From Pseudomonadota bacterium (GTDB lineage Bacteria; Pseudomonadota; Gammaproteobacteria; Xanthomonadales; Xanthomonadaceae), in the NCBI GenBank assembly GCA_023390905.1, contig JAEWBY010000050.1, forward strand, positions 1 to 55,274: a stretch of 55,274 nucleotides of DNA, given 5' to 3'. Below are positions 16,921 to 26,015 of the stretch, piece after piece. The stretch's first letter is position 1. The number at the start of each line of letters is the position of its first letter. Both the position numbers and the translations under genes were made by a program. A model generated the notes under the pieces. The model was given only the letters and a program-made list of their open reading frames with translations. It searched no databases and was not told the origin of the DNA.

Positions 16921-16952
16921 GTTAGCTTTCGGTTAGCTTTCGTGGCTATACT
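16921..16952 (+). promoter_or_regulatory. Promoter region of the FadL-type gene with an 11-bp tandem repeat
   Basis: GTTAGCTTTCG occurs twice back to back (16921-16931 and 16932-16942), followed five bases later by the -10-like TATACT at 16947-16952. The repeat covers the -35 zone. A transcript starting near 16959 would have a leader of about 105 bases before the ATG at 17065. Confidence 0.5.
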
Positions 16953-17064
16953 CCAATACGGCGTCGTATGTCGGGAGGGGCTTCCGGCGGACGAGCCGGC
17001 ACCATAAGCCGGCGATCCAGCGACGCGTCTGACCCAAACCTCGTCTTCCGGAGACAGATCGACA

Positions 17065-18453
17065 ATGCATTCCGTCAACAGTTTTGTCCGTATTTCCGCG
17101 CTGGCCTTTGGCATCGCCGGCGTTCTGGCGTTCGGTCAGGCGCATGGCGCCGCGTTCCAGCTGAAGGAAAACAGCGCCAAGGGTCTTGGTCGCGCCTTCG
17201 CCGGTTCGGGCAGCGCCCCCGGCGACGCCTCGGTGATCGCGACCAACCCGGCCGCCATGCGCCACCTGAAGGAAACCCAGTTCCAGGCCGACCTCAGCAT
17301 CATCAGCTTCTCGGCTGATTTCGAGGGCGGCGGCCGCCTGCCGAGCTTCACCACCGGTCCGGGCACGGGCGCGGTGCTTGCCGGCGGCAACGGCGGCGAC
17401 GCCGGCACCATCGCGCCGGTCCCGGCTGCGTACTTCCACACCATGATTGGCGAAAAGGCCCACCTCGGCGCCTCGCTGACCGTCCCCTTCGGCTTCAAGA
17501 CCGAATACGACCGCAACTGGGTCGGCCGCTACCACGGCGTCAAGACCGATCTGAAGACCGCCGACCTGGGCCTGTCGTTCGCCTATGACGTGAACCCGTA
17601 CGTGTCGTTCGGCGCGTCGGTGTTCGTCGAGCGCCTGGAAGTCGATCTGAGCAACATGGTCGACCTCAGCACCGCGCTGGTGTCCTCGGCTCCGGCCGCG
17701 CAGCGTCCGGCCCTGATCGGCATGGGCTTCGTCCCGGGCAGCGCCGACGTCTACTCGCAGCTGGAAGGCAGCAGCAACGACTGGGGCTTCACCGTCGGTG
17801 GCCTCTTCAGCTTCGACGATCAGACCCACCTGGGCCTGAGCTACCGTTCCAAGGTCAAGCACGACATCACCAACGGCGAAGCCACCTTCAGCGCCACCAA
17901 CACCCAGGCCACCCAGGGCCTGGCGCTGATGGCGGCGCGCGGCGTGTTCGTCAACACCGGCGGCAAGGCCACCATCGAACTGCCGGCTTCGGCCACGCTG
18001 AGCTTCACCCGTCAGCTCAATGACAAGGTGAGCATCATGGCCGATGTGTCGCGCACCTTCTGGGCGCCGTCGTTCGATGCGGTCACGGTGGACTTCGAAT
18101 CGAACCAGCCGAACAACGTGCTGCCGTTCAGCTACCGCGACACCACGTTCGCCTCGCTGGGCGCGGACTACCGCATGAGCGACACGCTGACCCTGCGCGG
18201 CGGCGTCGCGTACGACCAGACCCCGACCACCGCCGAACACCGTGACGTGCGCGTGCCGGACACCACCCGCAAGTGGATCTCGCTGGGCCTGAGCTGGACG
18301 CCGTCGGAACACGCAGAATACAACCTCGGCTACACCCACCTGTTCACCAAGGACCCGACCGTCAGCCAGGTTTCGGCCACCGGCAGCACGCTGTCCGGCA
18401 GCTACGACGTGGGCGGCGACGTGCTCGGCGTTTCGATGAACTACAAGTTCTGA
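17065..18453 (+). CDS. OmpP1/FadL/TodX family outer-membrane transporter
   Basis: This outer-membrane beta-barrel takes up long-chain fatty acids or other hydrophobic compounds. The 462 residues begin with a signal peptide (about 1-28, cleaving after QAHG). The mature protein opens AAFQLKENSAKGLGRAFAG, the typical FadL N-terminal hatch, followed by DASVIATNPAAM. The barrel strands alternate through to the C-terminal aromatic YKF ending. A Gly/Ala-rich stretch near residues 95-118 is probably an extracellular or hatch loop. Codon use is strongly biased to GC-ending codons even for this genome, which suggests high expression, in line with the strong terminator behind it. GGAG upstream (around 17050) supports the start. 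Confidence 0.9.
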   Translation: MHSVNSFVRISALAFGIAGVLAFGQAHGAAFQLKENSAKGLGRAFAGSGSAPGDASVIATNPAAMRHLKETQFQADLSIISFSADFEGGGRLPSFTTGPGTGAVLAGGNGGDAGTIAPVPAAYFHTMIGEKAHLGASLTVPFGFKTEYDRNWVGRYHGVKTDLKTADLGLSFAYDVNPYVSFGASVFVERLEVDLSNMVDLSTALVSSAPAAQRPALIGMGFVPGSADVYSQLEGSSNDWGFTVGGLFSFDDQTHLGLSYRSKVKHDITNGEATFSATNTQATQGLALMAARGVFVNTGGKATIELPASATLSFTRQLNDKVSIMADVSRTFWAPSFDAVTVDFESNQPNNVLPFSYRDTTFASLGADYRMSDTLTLRGGVAYDQTPTTAEHRDVRVPDTTRKWISLGLSWTPSEHAEYNLGYTHLFTKDPTVSQVSATGSTLSGSYDVGGDVLGVSMNYKF

Positions 18454-18473
18454 TCGAACTCCGCAGCAAGGCA

Positions 18474-18505
18474 AAAGAAAACCCCGCTTCGGCGGGGTTT
18501 TTCTT
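18474..18505. terminator. Strong bidirectional intrinsic terminator
   Basis: The stem is CCCCGC-TTCG-GCGGGG (18482-18497) with flanking A-rich and T-rich arms (AAAGAAAA / TTTTTCTTT) that extend the pairing. It lies 20 bases after the FadL-type gene. It can also serve the leftward sulfotransferase-like gene ending at 18535. Confidence 0.92.
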
Positions 18506-18534
18506 TGCTCGACATCTGCTCGGCGAATCCGCGT

Positions 18535-19365
18535 TCAATTCTCTTTCAGCGACTGACAGCGCATTCGTAAATCGGCCACGCGTTCGCTGAAGTCATCAAT
18601 GGCCGAACTGCGTGTTGCCTGGATTCGTTGGGCGTACTCAAAAAGGTTCAGGTCATACCTGTTGTTGAGGACCAGCGCCTTGTAGACCTCCGGCTCAAGC
18701 AGCCGAGCCAGCCTGGCCAGGCGTTCCTCGAGCGTTCGTTCGCGCGCGCTCGCATTCTGGATGAAATAGGACGCATCAAACGTAGGCCACCAGCGTCGTA
18801 ACACGTGTTCGAGCAATGCCATGCTTTCCTCGTACTGACTGACGACGCCGACAAATTCGAGCGAATCAAGGACATCCTTGGCATCCAGGAGGCAGTCCTC
18901 GGAAGGCACCTCGTAATAGATTCCGCCTCGGCCAAAAAAAGAGACCTGTGCGTCGCACAACAGCATCGGCCGATGTTGCAGCGCATGTGCAACCCAGCTC
19001 GAGAGCGATTCGAAAACAGGATCGTCCAAGTGGTCAGACTGCGCACGACGCTCCTGCTCATAGATCGAAGGCACACGATCAAGTGGATGCCTGACAAATG
19101 AAAGAGGCACGACGTTGTCGATACCCTCTACCGGAAAACGAAAATGATGGCTGCTGAACGCGCTGAATCCGGGGTTTTCCTCAAGCATTTTCGCGATGGA
19201 TGGCGCGAACAACGTGGACTCGGAAGACGGACCGTGGAACTCGCGGAACTGCTCGCCGAAGTTGCGTTTGAGAATCCAGTCCAGCGTTGAGCCACCGTTT
19301 TTGAAGATGTGGAAATGCAAGAGACGAGGTGGCGGGCTCATGTGCTTGATTCCGTTGGATTGCAT
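18535..19365 (-). CDS. Sulfotransferase-like protein, probably acquired
   Basis: The 276-residue product has the two PAPS-binding signatures of membrane/carbohydrate-type sulfotransferases: a 5'-phosphosulfate loop HIFKNGGST (residues 19-27) and a 3'-phosphate site SFVRHPLDRVPS (89-100). Its substrate is unknown; relatives modify surface polysaccharides. A charged helical segment at the C-terminus looks like a coiled coil. Base composition differs from the surroundings: 31 of 60 bases at 18541-18600 and 30 of 60 at 19081-19140 are G or C, against 40 of 60 at 20041-20100. This suggests recent transfer. The start may instead be Met9 (19341), where a GGAA lies upstream. No glycan genes are adjacent. 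Confidence 0.7.
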   Translation of the reverse strand: MQSNGIKHMSPPPRLLHFHIFKNGGSTLDWILKRNFGEQFREFHGPSSESTLFAPSIAKMLEENPGFSAFSSHHFRFPVEGIDNVVPLSFVRHPLDRVPSIYEQERRAQSDHLDDPVFESLSSWVAHALQHRPMLLCDAQVSFFGRGGIYYEVPSEDCLLDAKDVLDSLEFVGVVSQYEESMALLEHVLRRWWPTFDASYFIQNASARERTLEERLARLARLLEPEVYKALVLNNRYDLNLFEYAQRIQATRSSAIDDFSERVADLRMRCQSLKEN

Positions 19366-19405
19366 GTGAGTTTAGTCTCAGGATTGCCGGATGATGGACG
19401 GCTGT

Positions 19406-20560
19406 TCAGGAAGCCAACCCCCACTCCATCCGGTTCCTGCCGTTGCGCTTGGCGGCATACAGCGCATCGTCGGCGACGCGGACCAGATCCTGGAAGCAGT
19501 GATCGCGTTGCGCGCTGTAGGCCAGGCCGAGGCTGACGGTGATGCGCACGCTGCCGGCCGCACCGAACTCCAATGCCATCACCTGCGTGCGGATGCGTTC
19601 GGCGAGGCGGTGCGCGGTGTCGGGCGTGGTGTTGCGCGAGACCAGCATGAATTCCTCGCCGCCGAGCCGGACAAACAGGTCGTCATTGCGGATGCAGCCG
19701 CGCACGACATCGGAGAATCGCTGCAGCACCTGATCGCCGGTTTCGTGGCCGTGCAGATCGTTGACCGACTTGAAGTGATCCAGATCCAGCGCGATCACGG
19801 CGATGCCGCTGTCCGGAATCGCCTGCAACGTGCCGGCTTTCAGCTCGCTGTCCAGTCCGCGCCGGTTCAAGGCGCCGGTGAGTGGGTCGAACAACGCACT
19901 TTGGCGCAGCGATTCGACCGCGCGGAAACTCGCCAGCATCAGCATGCAGAAGTTGAGCATGAACCAGATCGACAGGTCGGCATTGACCCACGTTGGATTG
20001 GGGGCGTAGCGACCGGTGAGTGCATCGAGCAGATCACGGCCATACAACCACAGCAGCACCGCGCAGCCGGCGATCATCAACCGCGCGGGCACCTGATCCG
20101 GGCGCATGCGCAGACTGCGCAACTGCCAAATCATCACCGCCATCACCACCACTTCCACCCCGCTCATCGCCGCGCCCTGCGCTTTGCTGCCGGGCTGCAC
20201 GATCCACGCAAGCAGCGAGAGTGCGCAGGCGAACGGAAGCAACGCGATCTCCGTTTTGGCCAGCGCGCGCTGGTGCACGAACTGGATCAGCGACCAGGCC
20301 AAGCCGGCGAGTCCAGCGCACGCCAGCAACCCGCCAATCCCGGCGACATTCAGCGCGATCATTGAAGCGCCGGCCAGCGACAATGCCTGCGACGTGCCGT
20401 CGAGCATCGCCGCGCCGAGCGAATACAGGAAGTGCGCCACGCCCCAGGTGGCGATGCCGCGCACGCCGCGCGATACGCGGGAGACATAGAAGAACAGGCC
20501 CAGCAGCACCGCGGCCAGTGCGCAGTCGCTGAGCAGCAGGTGGTAGAAATCGGTGGTCAT
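19406..20560 (-). CDS. Membrane-bound diguanylate cyclase (GGDEF) with intact I-site
   Basis: This protein is predicted to make cyclic di-GMP from two GTP. The 384 residues consist of six or seven hydrophobic helices (about 8-215) and a cytosolic GGDEF domain (about 222-380). The active-site motif is GGEEF (300-304). The allosteric inhibition motif RxxD is present five residues before it as RNDD (291-294), so product inhibition is likely. The sensor part is a membrane domain with no recognised ligand. It is a close paralogue of the next gene upstream, with identical layout and several shared stretches such as NFCMLMLxSFRAxESL. Confidence 0.88.
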   Translation of the reverse strand: MTTDFYHLLLSDCALAAVLLGLFFYVSRVSRGVRGIATWGVAHFLYSLGAAMLDGTSQALSLAGASMIALNVAGIGGLLACAGLAGLAWSLIQFVHQRALAKTEIALLPFACALSLLAWIVQPGSKAQGAAMSGVEVVVMAVMIWQLRSLRMRPDQVPARLMIAGCAVLLWLYGRDLLDALTGRYAPNPTWVNADLSIWFMLNFCMLMLASFRAVESLRQSALFDPLTGALNRRGLDSELKAGTLQAIPDSGIAVIALDLDHFKSVNDLHGHETGDQVLQRFSDVVRGCIRNDDLFVRLGGEEFMLVSRNTTPDTAHRLAERIRTQVMALEFGAAGSVRITVSLGLAYSAQRDHCFQDLVRVADDALYAAKRNGRNRMEWGLAS

Positions 20561-20708
20561 CGTGCCGTGTACGCCTGTGGCCTGGAACTCCCTGTGCTGC
20601 TTTCAACGCAGAACCGGGCGCATTCCGGCTAACCTCGCACGCGCGCACCGCGCTCGCCTGTGACGAAGGTTCAGCTTGGCACGCTCATTCAGCCGCCCGC
20701 AGGCCGGT

Positions 20709-21857
20709 TCAGTCGTGCATGACCACGCGATTGCGGCCCTGACGCTTGGCCGCGTAGAGCGCCTCGTCGGCGCAGCGCATCAGATCGGCGAAGGTCTGTT
20801 CGCGGATCTGGCGCGCGGCCACCCCCAGACTGATCGTGACGCGGAACGGTCGTCCTTCGGCAGGGCTGAATTCCAGCCGCATCATCTGCAGGCGCAGGCG
20901 CTCGGCCAACTGGCGCGCGCTTTCGCCATCGCGATCGGCGCTGACGATGACGAACTCCTCGCCGCCCAGCCGCGCGAACAGTTCCTCTTCGCGCAGTGCC
21001 GCACGCGCGATGTCGCTGAAACGCTGCAGAACGCGATCGCCGGCATCGTGACCGTGGTGATCGTTGATGGTCTTGAAATGGTCCAGATCGATCGCGATCA
21101 CGCTCGATACCGTCTGACCGCGCTCGCTGAACGCGCCGAGTTCGCCATGCAGGCCACGGCGATTCAGCGCGGTGGTGAGCGGATCGAACATCGCGCTGAG
21201 CTTGAGCGATTCGGCGGCGCGGAAGCTGCCGAGCATCAGCATGCAGAAATTGAGCATGAACCAGACCGACAGATCCGGGCTGACCCAGATCTCGTCGAAG
21301 CCGAAGCGGCTCAGCGGCCAGCCGGGCACCACGCTGCCGTACAGCACCACCAGCAGACCGCAGCCCAGCATCATCAATCGCGCGGGAAGGCGGTACGGAT
21401 CCTCATGCAGGATGCGCAGATGCCACGCCATCCACAGCAACGTCACCAGCTCGATGCAGTTGACCGCGACGCTCTGCGCATTCCAGCCGCCGCCGAGCAC
21501 CCACACGGCCAGCGGCACGCTCGTGGCCAGGGCGATGAATCCAATCTCGCCAATCAGCAGCGCACGGCGGCGCACGAACAGCACGACCGCGCCGCCCAGC
21601 ATCGCCATGCCCCCGCACAGCATCAGCGACCCCAGATGCGTGGAGAGCGCCGCGGCCACAGGCAATCCGGTCAGGGTGAAGCTCTCGGTGCCGACATCGA
21701 ACAGCGTGGCGCCGCTGGTGTAGATCAAATGCGCCGAACCCCACGCGAGCACGCCATGCACGTGCCGCGATACGCGTGCCACGTACCAGAACAGCACGAA
21801 CAGCACGACCGCCAGCAGGCAATCACTCAGCAGCGTCAGCAATACCGATCCGCTCAT
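20709..21857 (-). CDS. Membrane-bound diguanylate cyclase (GGDEF) lacking the I-site aspartate
   Basis: The 382-residue paralogue of the neighbouring cyclase has the same multi-helix membrane sensor (about 8-215) and GGDEF domain. The catalytic motif GGEEF is at 298-302. The I-site position reads REEE (289-292), lacking the aspartate of RxxD, so feedback inhibition is probably weakened or lost. Both genes run leftward with 148 bases between them, arising by an old tandem duplication. Physiological role is unknown. Confidence 0.87.
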   Translation of the reverse strand: MSGSVLLTLLSDCLLAVVLFVLFWYVARVSRHVHGVLAWGSAHLIYTSGATLFDVGTESFTLTGLPVAAALSTHLGSLMLCGGMAMLGGAVVLFVRRRALLIGEIGFIALATSVPLAVWVLGGGWNAQSVAVNCIELVTLLWMAWHLRILHEDPYRLPARLMMLGCGLLVVLYGSVVPGWPLSRFGFDEIWVSPDLSVWFMLNFCMLMLGSFRAAESLKLSAMFDPLTTALNRRGLHGELGAFSERGQTVSSVIAIDLDHFKTINDHHGHDAGDRVLQRFSDIARAALREEELFARLGGEEFVIVSADRDGESARQLAERLRLQMMRLEFSPAEGRPFRVTISLGVAARQIREQTFADLMRCADEALYAAKRQGRNRVVMHD

Positions 21858-21991
21858 GCGGCGGCGGTCCCCTCGGACAGATCCCCGGATCAGCTTATCG
21901 GCCGGGGAGCCGTGTTCTTGAAGGACGATGCGGCCGCATCACGCCGCGAGCGTGCAGGCGAGGCGCGCCGCGCCCCGCCCGCGATGAGCGA

Positions 21992-24900
21992 TCAGTCGCC
22001 CAGGGTCAGCAGGGATGCATTGCCGCCGGCGGCCGTGGTGTTGACGGTGACGGTCTTTTCGGTGGCGAAACGCGGCAGGTAGTGCGGTCCGCCGGCCTTC
22101 GGGCCCGTGCCCGAGAGCCCCTGTCCGCCGAACGGCTGCACCCCGACCACCGCACCGATCTGGTTGCGGTTGACGTAGACGTTGCCGACCTTCACGCGTG
22201 CGGCGATGCGATCGATGGTCTCGTCGATGCGCGAATGCACGCCGAGCGTCAGGCCATAGCCGGTGGCGTTGATTTGATCGATCACCTGATCGAGCTGGTC
22301 GGCCTTCCAGCGCACCACGTGCAGCGCCGGGCCGAAGACTTCCTGGTGCAGCTGATCCAGCGACTTCAGTTCCCACGCGCGCGGCGCGAAGAAGCTGCCG
22401 TGCGCGGCGGCCTCATCGAGCGCGACCTGTTTGATCAGCCGCGCTTCGCCGGCCATGCGCGCGGCGTGGGCTTCCAGCGTCTTCAGTGCATCCTCGTCGA
22501 TGACCGGGCCGACGTCGGTTGACAGCAGGCCCGGGTCGCCCACGGTCAGTTCATCCATCGCGCCCGCGAGCATCGTCATCACCTTGTCGGCGATGTCGTC
22601 CTGCACGAACAGCACGCGCGCGGCCGAGCAGCGCTGGCCGGCGGAGGTGAACGCCGAACCGATCGCATCCTTGACCAGTTGTTCGGGCAGCGCGGAAGAG
22701 TCGGCGATGAACGCGTTCTGCCCGCCGGTCTCGGCGATCAGCACGCCGATGGCCGCATCACGCGCGGCCAGCGCACGATTGATCGCGCGGGCGGTGTCGG
22801 TGGAACCGGTGAACGCCACGCCGGCCACGTGCGGATCCCGGGTCAACGCAGCGCCGACCGTCGCGCCATCGCCGGGCAGGAACTGCAGCACGGCTTCGGG
22901 CACGCCGGCTTCGTGCAGCAGCTTCACCGCGGCATGGCCGATCAGGTTGGTCTGTTCGGCCGGCTTGGCGATCACGCTGTTGCCGGCGGCCAGCGCCGCG
23001 CTGACCTGGCCGAGGAAAATCGCCAGCGGGAAATTCCACGGGCTGATGCAGACGAACACGCCGCGGCCATGCAGCTGCAGTTCGTTCGATTCACCGGTCG
23101 GGCCCGGCAACCGTTCCGGCGCACCGAACTGCGCGCGCGCCTGTGCGGCGTAATAACGCAGGAAATCCACCGCTTCGCGCACTTCGGCGACGCTGTCCGG
23201 CAGGGTCTTGCCGGCTTCCTTGACGCACAGCGCGATGTATTCGGGCATGCGCTGTTCGAGCAGATCGGCGGCGTGTTCGAGGATCGCGGCGCGGCTGGCG
23301 GCGGGCGTGCGATCCCAGCCCGGCTGCGCGGCCACCGCATTCTGCAGCGCCCTGTCGACGATGCTGGCGTCGGCCGGCTGCCACTGGCCCACGACCTGGC
23401 GGCGATCGGCCGGGTTTGTGACCGGCGATGCGGCGGTGGCGATCACCGCGCCCGGCACCAGCGGCGCGGCGCGCCAGGACTTCACCGAGGCATTCACGCG
23501 TTCGGCCAGCAGGCGCAGATCATTGTCGTTGGCGAGATTGGCGCCCATGGAGTTGTTCCTGTCAGAAGTCGGTACGTTGTGGGCGGACGGAGTGCGGAAC
23601 AGGTCCACCGGCAGCGGGATGCGCGGATGCGGAATCGAGTCGAACGCGGCGACGGTTTCGACCGGATCGCGGATCAGATCCGCGATCGGCACGTTCTCGT
23701 CGGTGATGCGGTTGACGAAGCTGGAATTGGCGCCGTTCTCGAGCAGGCGGCGCACCAGGTAGGGCAGCAGATCCTCGTGCGAACCCACCGGCGCGTACAC
23801 GCGGCACGGCACACCAAGGCGATCGGCCGGGATCACTTCCGCATACAGATCGTCGCCCATGCCGTGCAGCTTCTGGTGCTCGTACGGGCGACCCTGCGCG
23901 ATCGAACGGATCGCCGCGATCGTCTGCGCGTTGTGGGTGGCGAACATCGGATACAGCGCATCGCCGTGATCGAACATGCGGCGTGCGTTGGCTAGGTACG
24001 AGACGTCGGTGTTCGGCTTGCGGGTGAACACCGGATAGCCGGCCTGGCCGTCGATCTGCGCGCGCTTGATTTCCGCATCCCAGTACGCGCCCTTGACCAG
24101 TCGCACCGGCATGCGCCGGCCGACGCGGCGCGCAAGATCGGCCAGGTAATCGATCACCCACGGCGTGCGCTTCTGGTACGCCTGCACCGCCAGGCCATAG
24201 CCTTCCCAGCCGGCCAGCGAAGGATCGGAGAACGTGGCTTCGATGAGGTCCAGCGACAGTTCCAGCCGATCGGCTTCTTCGGCGTCGATGGTGAAACCGA
24301 TGCCGTAGGACCGGGCGAGCTGCGCCAGTTCGAGAATGCCCGGCGCCAGTTCCTTCATCACCCGCACGCGCTTGGCGTGCTCGTAGCGCGGATGCAGCGC
24401 CGACAGCTTGATCGAAATGCTGGGCGCGGCGAACACATCGGCGAAGGGGCCGGTCCTGCCGATCGCGTGGATCGCCTTGCGATAGGCCTCCAGATAGCGT
24501 GCGGCATCCCGGGTGGTCAGCGCGCCTTCGCCCAGCATGTCGAAGGAATAGCGGTAATTGGCGTTGTCGCCCTTGCGCGAGCGCGACAGTGCCTCCTCGA
24601 TCGTGCGGCCCATGACGAACTGGTGGCCCATGATGCGCATGGCCTGGCGCACGGCCAGGCGCACGACCGGTTCGCCGACGCGGCCGATCAGGCGCTTGAA
24701 CGCGCCGGTCACGTCGTGCCGGGTCATGTCGTTGAGGTTGACCAGCTTGCCGGTGAGCATCAGGCCCCAGGTCGAGGCGTTGACCAGCACCGAGTCGCTC
24801 TGGCCCAGGTGCTTTTCCCAGTCGGCATCGCCGAGCTTGTCGCGGATCAGTTTGTCGGCGGTGTCCTGATCCGGGATGCGCAGCAGTGCTTCGGCCACGC

Positions 24901-25207
24901 ACATCAGCAGCACGCCTTCCTCGCTGCCCAGATCGTACTGGCGCATGAAGGCTTCGATCGCCCCCTGATCCTGTGCGCGGGCGCGGACGCGCTGCACGAG
25001 GTCGGCCGCCAGCGCCTGCGCGCGCGCCTGTTCCTCGGCCGGCAGGCGCGCCTGCTCCAGCAGTTCGCGGACGTGTTCGGTCTCGTCCCGCATCCAGCCG
25101 GCGGTGATGGCCGCGCGCAGGTCGGCCGGCGGCGGCGGCAGTTCAGGAGAAAGGATTCCGCTCGCCGGAGGGGCGGCGGGGGACGGGGCAGGCTGGGGCG
25201 TCGACAT
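21992..25207 (-). CDS. putA: Bifunctional proline dehydrogenase / L-glutamate gamma-semialdehyde dehydrogenase
   Basis: PutA oxidises proline to glutamate in two steps, feeding electrons to the quinone pool. From this start the protein has about 1071 residues. It has a helical arm domain, an FAD-dependent proline dehydrogenase barrel (motifs RLVKGAYWDAEIK and RRLLENGANSSFVNR), and an aldehyde dehydrogenase domain with AETGGQNAFI (catalytic Glu) and SAGQRCSAA (catalytic Cys). There is no N-terminal ribbon-helix-helix DNA-binding domain, so unlike E. coli PutA it should not repress its own gene. The ATG at 25207 is chosen because the alternative at 25252 would place an inverted repeat inside the coding region. 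Neither start has a clear ribosome-binding site. Confidence 0.93.
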   Translation of the reverse strand: MSTPQPAPSPAAPPASGILSPELPPPPADLRAAITAGWMRDETEHVRELLEQARLPAEEQARAQALAADLVQRVRARAQDQGAIEAFMRQYDLGSEEGVLLMCVAEALLRIPDQDTADKLIRDKLGDADWEKHLGQSDSVLVNASTWGLMLTGKLVNLNDMTRHDVTGAFKRLIGRVGEPVVRLAVRQAMRIMGHQFVMGRTIEEALSRSRKGDNANYRYSFDMLGEGALTTRDAARYLEAYRKAIHAIGRTGPFADVFAAPSISIKLSALHPRYEHAKRVRVMKELAPGILELAQLARSYGIGFTIDAEEADRLELSLDLIEATFSDPSLAGWEGYGLAVQAYQKRTPWVIDYLADLARRVGRRMPVRLVKGAYWDAEIKRAQIDGQAGYPVFTRKPNTDVSYLANARRMFDHGDALYPMFATHNAQTIAAIRSIAQGRPYEHQKLHGMGDDLYAEVIPADRLGVPCRVYAPVGSHEDLLPYLVRRLLENGANSSFVNRITDENVPIADLIRDPVETVAAFDSIPHPRIPLPVDLFRTPSAHNVPTSDRNNSMGANLANDNDLRLLAERVNASVKSWRAAPLVPGAVIATAASPVTNPADRRQVVGQWQPADASIVDRALQNAVAAQPGWDRTPAASRAAILEHAADLLEQRMPEYIALCVKEAGKTLPDSVAEVREAVDFLRYYAAQARAQFGAPERLPGPTGESNELQLHGRGVFVCISPWNFPLAIFLGQVSAALAAGNSVIAKPAEQTNLIGHAAVKLLHEAGVPEAVLQFLPGDGATVGAALTRDPHVAGVAFTGSTDTARAINRALAARDAAIGVLIAETGGQNAFIADSSALPEQLVKDAIGSAFTSAGQRCSAARVLFVQDDIADKVMTMLAGAMDELTVGDPGLLSTDVGPVIDEDALKTLEAHAARMAGEARLIKQVALDEAAAHGSFFAPRAWELKSLDQLHQEVFGPALHVVRWKADQLDQVIDQINATGYGLTLGVHSRIDETIDRIAARVKVGNVYVNRNQIGAVVGVQPFGGQGLSGTGPKAGGPHYLPRFATEKTVTVNTTAAGGNASLLTLGD

Positions 25208-25230
25208 GCGGATCGCAGGCGGAAAAGAGT

Positions 25231-25245
25231 GCACTAGTTTAGTGC
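25231..25245. promoter_or_regulatory. Inverted repeat upstream of putA
   Basis: GCACTA-GTT-TAGTGC is a perfect 6-bp dyad with a 3-base centre, 24 bases before the preferred putA start. Since this PutA lacks its own DNA-binding domain, a separate regulator would be expected, and this is a reasonable candidate operator. It could also be a short hairpin in the leader. Confidence 0.3.
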
Positions 25246-25432
25246 GTGCCATGCGCTTTTAAGCACTTTGGGTTGCGCGCGGCCGGCCCGGCGCGGGAGC
25301 CGCGGAACACCGCTGGAAGGTCCCGGCGCCACGGCTTCACGTGAATTGGTGCGCCCCGGACGAGTGATTGCGCAGAGTCACCCGATTCCGCCGTTTACGT
25401 TGTCCCGCAAAGCGCTCATGGGCGGATTGAGA

Positions 25433-25446
25433 TTGCTCTAAATCAA
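25433..25446. promoter_or_regulatory. FNR/Anr-type box upstream of the cytochrome c oxidase genes
   Basis: TTGCTCTAAATCAA differs from the FNR/Anr consensus TTGAT-N4-ATCAA at one position. It lies 72 bases before the first gene of the cox locus, in a 265-base spacer shared with divergent putA. A weak -10, TATGGT at 25464-25469, follows. Positions suit direct oxygen control of the oxidase, but a single motif is not proof. Confidence 0.5.
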
Positions 25447-25517
25447 TGCAACTTGCTGCGAACTATGGTGGAGAGCTAACATTTGGCTGTTTTCCGCGGC
25501 CTCGTGCGCGGTGGCAG

Positions 25518-25997
25518 ATGATCGAAGTCCTTCCGTCTTTGCCCGGTCTGGACGGCGCGCGGCTCCGGCTGCGACCGCCCCGGGCGCTGACGGCCCGCCA
25601 GTTCGTGGCCCTGTTCGCCACGCTGGCCGGGGCGATGTGGCTGGTGGCCCTGCTGGGCTGGCTGGCCGGCAACGCCTACGCACCGGCCTTCGCTCTGCTG
25701 CACAGCGGGCTGGTGGCCGTGGCGCTGCGCTGTCTGTGGCGCAGTGGGGAACGGGGTGAGGACATCACCATCGGGCCGGAGGTCGTGGAAGTCAGCCGCG
25801 ATCCCGGGGCCGATGCGGTGTTCCGGGCTCATCCGTACTGGGTACGCCTGCGTATCGAGGCGGAGGGCGAGAGGATTTCGCTGGCCTGCAGCGGCCGGTG
25901 GGTGGAGGTGGGCAACTTCCTCGGACCCGCCGAACGCCGGCAACTGGCGGACACGTTGCAGGATTTACTGGCGGCCGCCCGCGGCCGCAACCGATGA
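25518..25997 (+). CDS. DUF2244 family membrane protein, first gene of the cox locus
   Basis: The 159-residue product has two adjacent hydrophobic helices (about 33-52 and 58-76) after a short basic N-terminus, then a soluble C-terminal domain. This is the DUF2244 layout. Members are repeatedly found just before coxB in proteobacteria and are presumed to assist the oxidase, though no activity is established. The ATG at 25518 is preferred; the frame is open from 25446, but the added residues would lie across the putative FNR-box promoter. CoxB follows after 18 bases, so cotranscription is very likely. Confidence 0.75.
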   Translation: MIEVLPSLPGLDGARLRLRPPRALTARQFVALFATLAGAMWLVALLGWLAGNAYAPAFALLHSGLVAVALRCLWRSGERGEDITIGPEVVEVSRDPGADAVFRAHPYWVRLRIEAEGERISLACSGRWVEVGNFLGPAERRQLADTLQDLLAAARGRNR

Positions 25998-26015
25998 CGC
26001 ACAAGGGTCTAGGCA

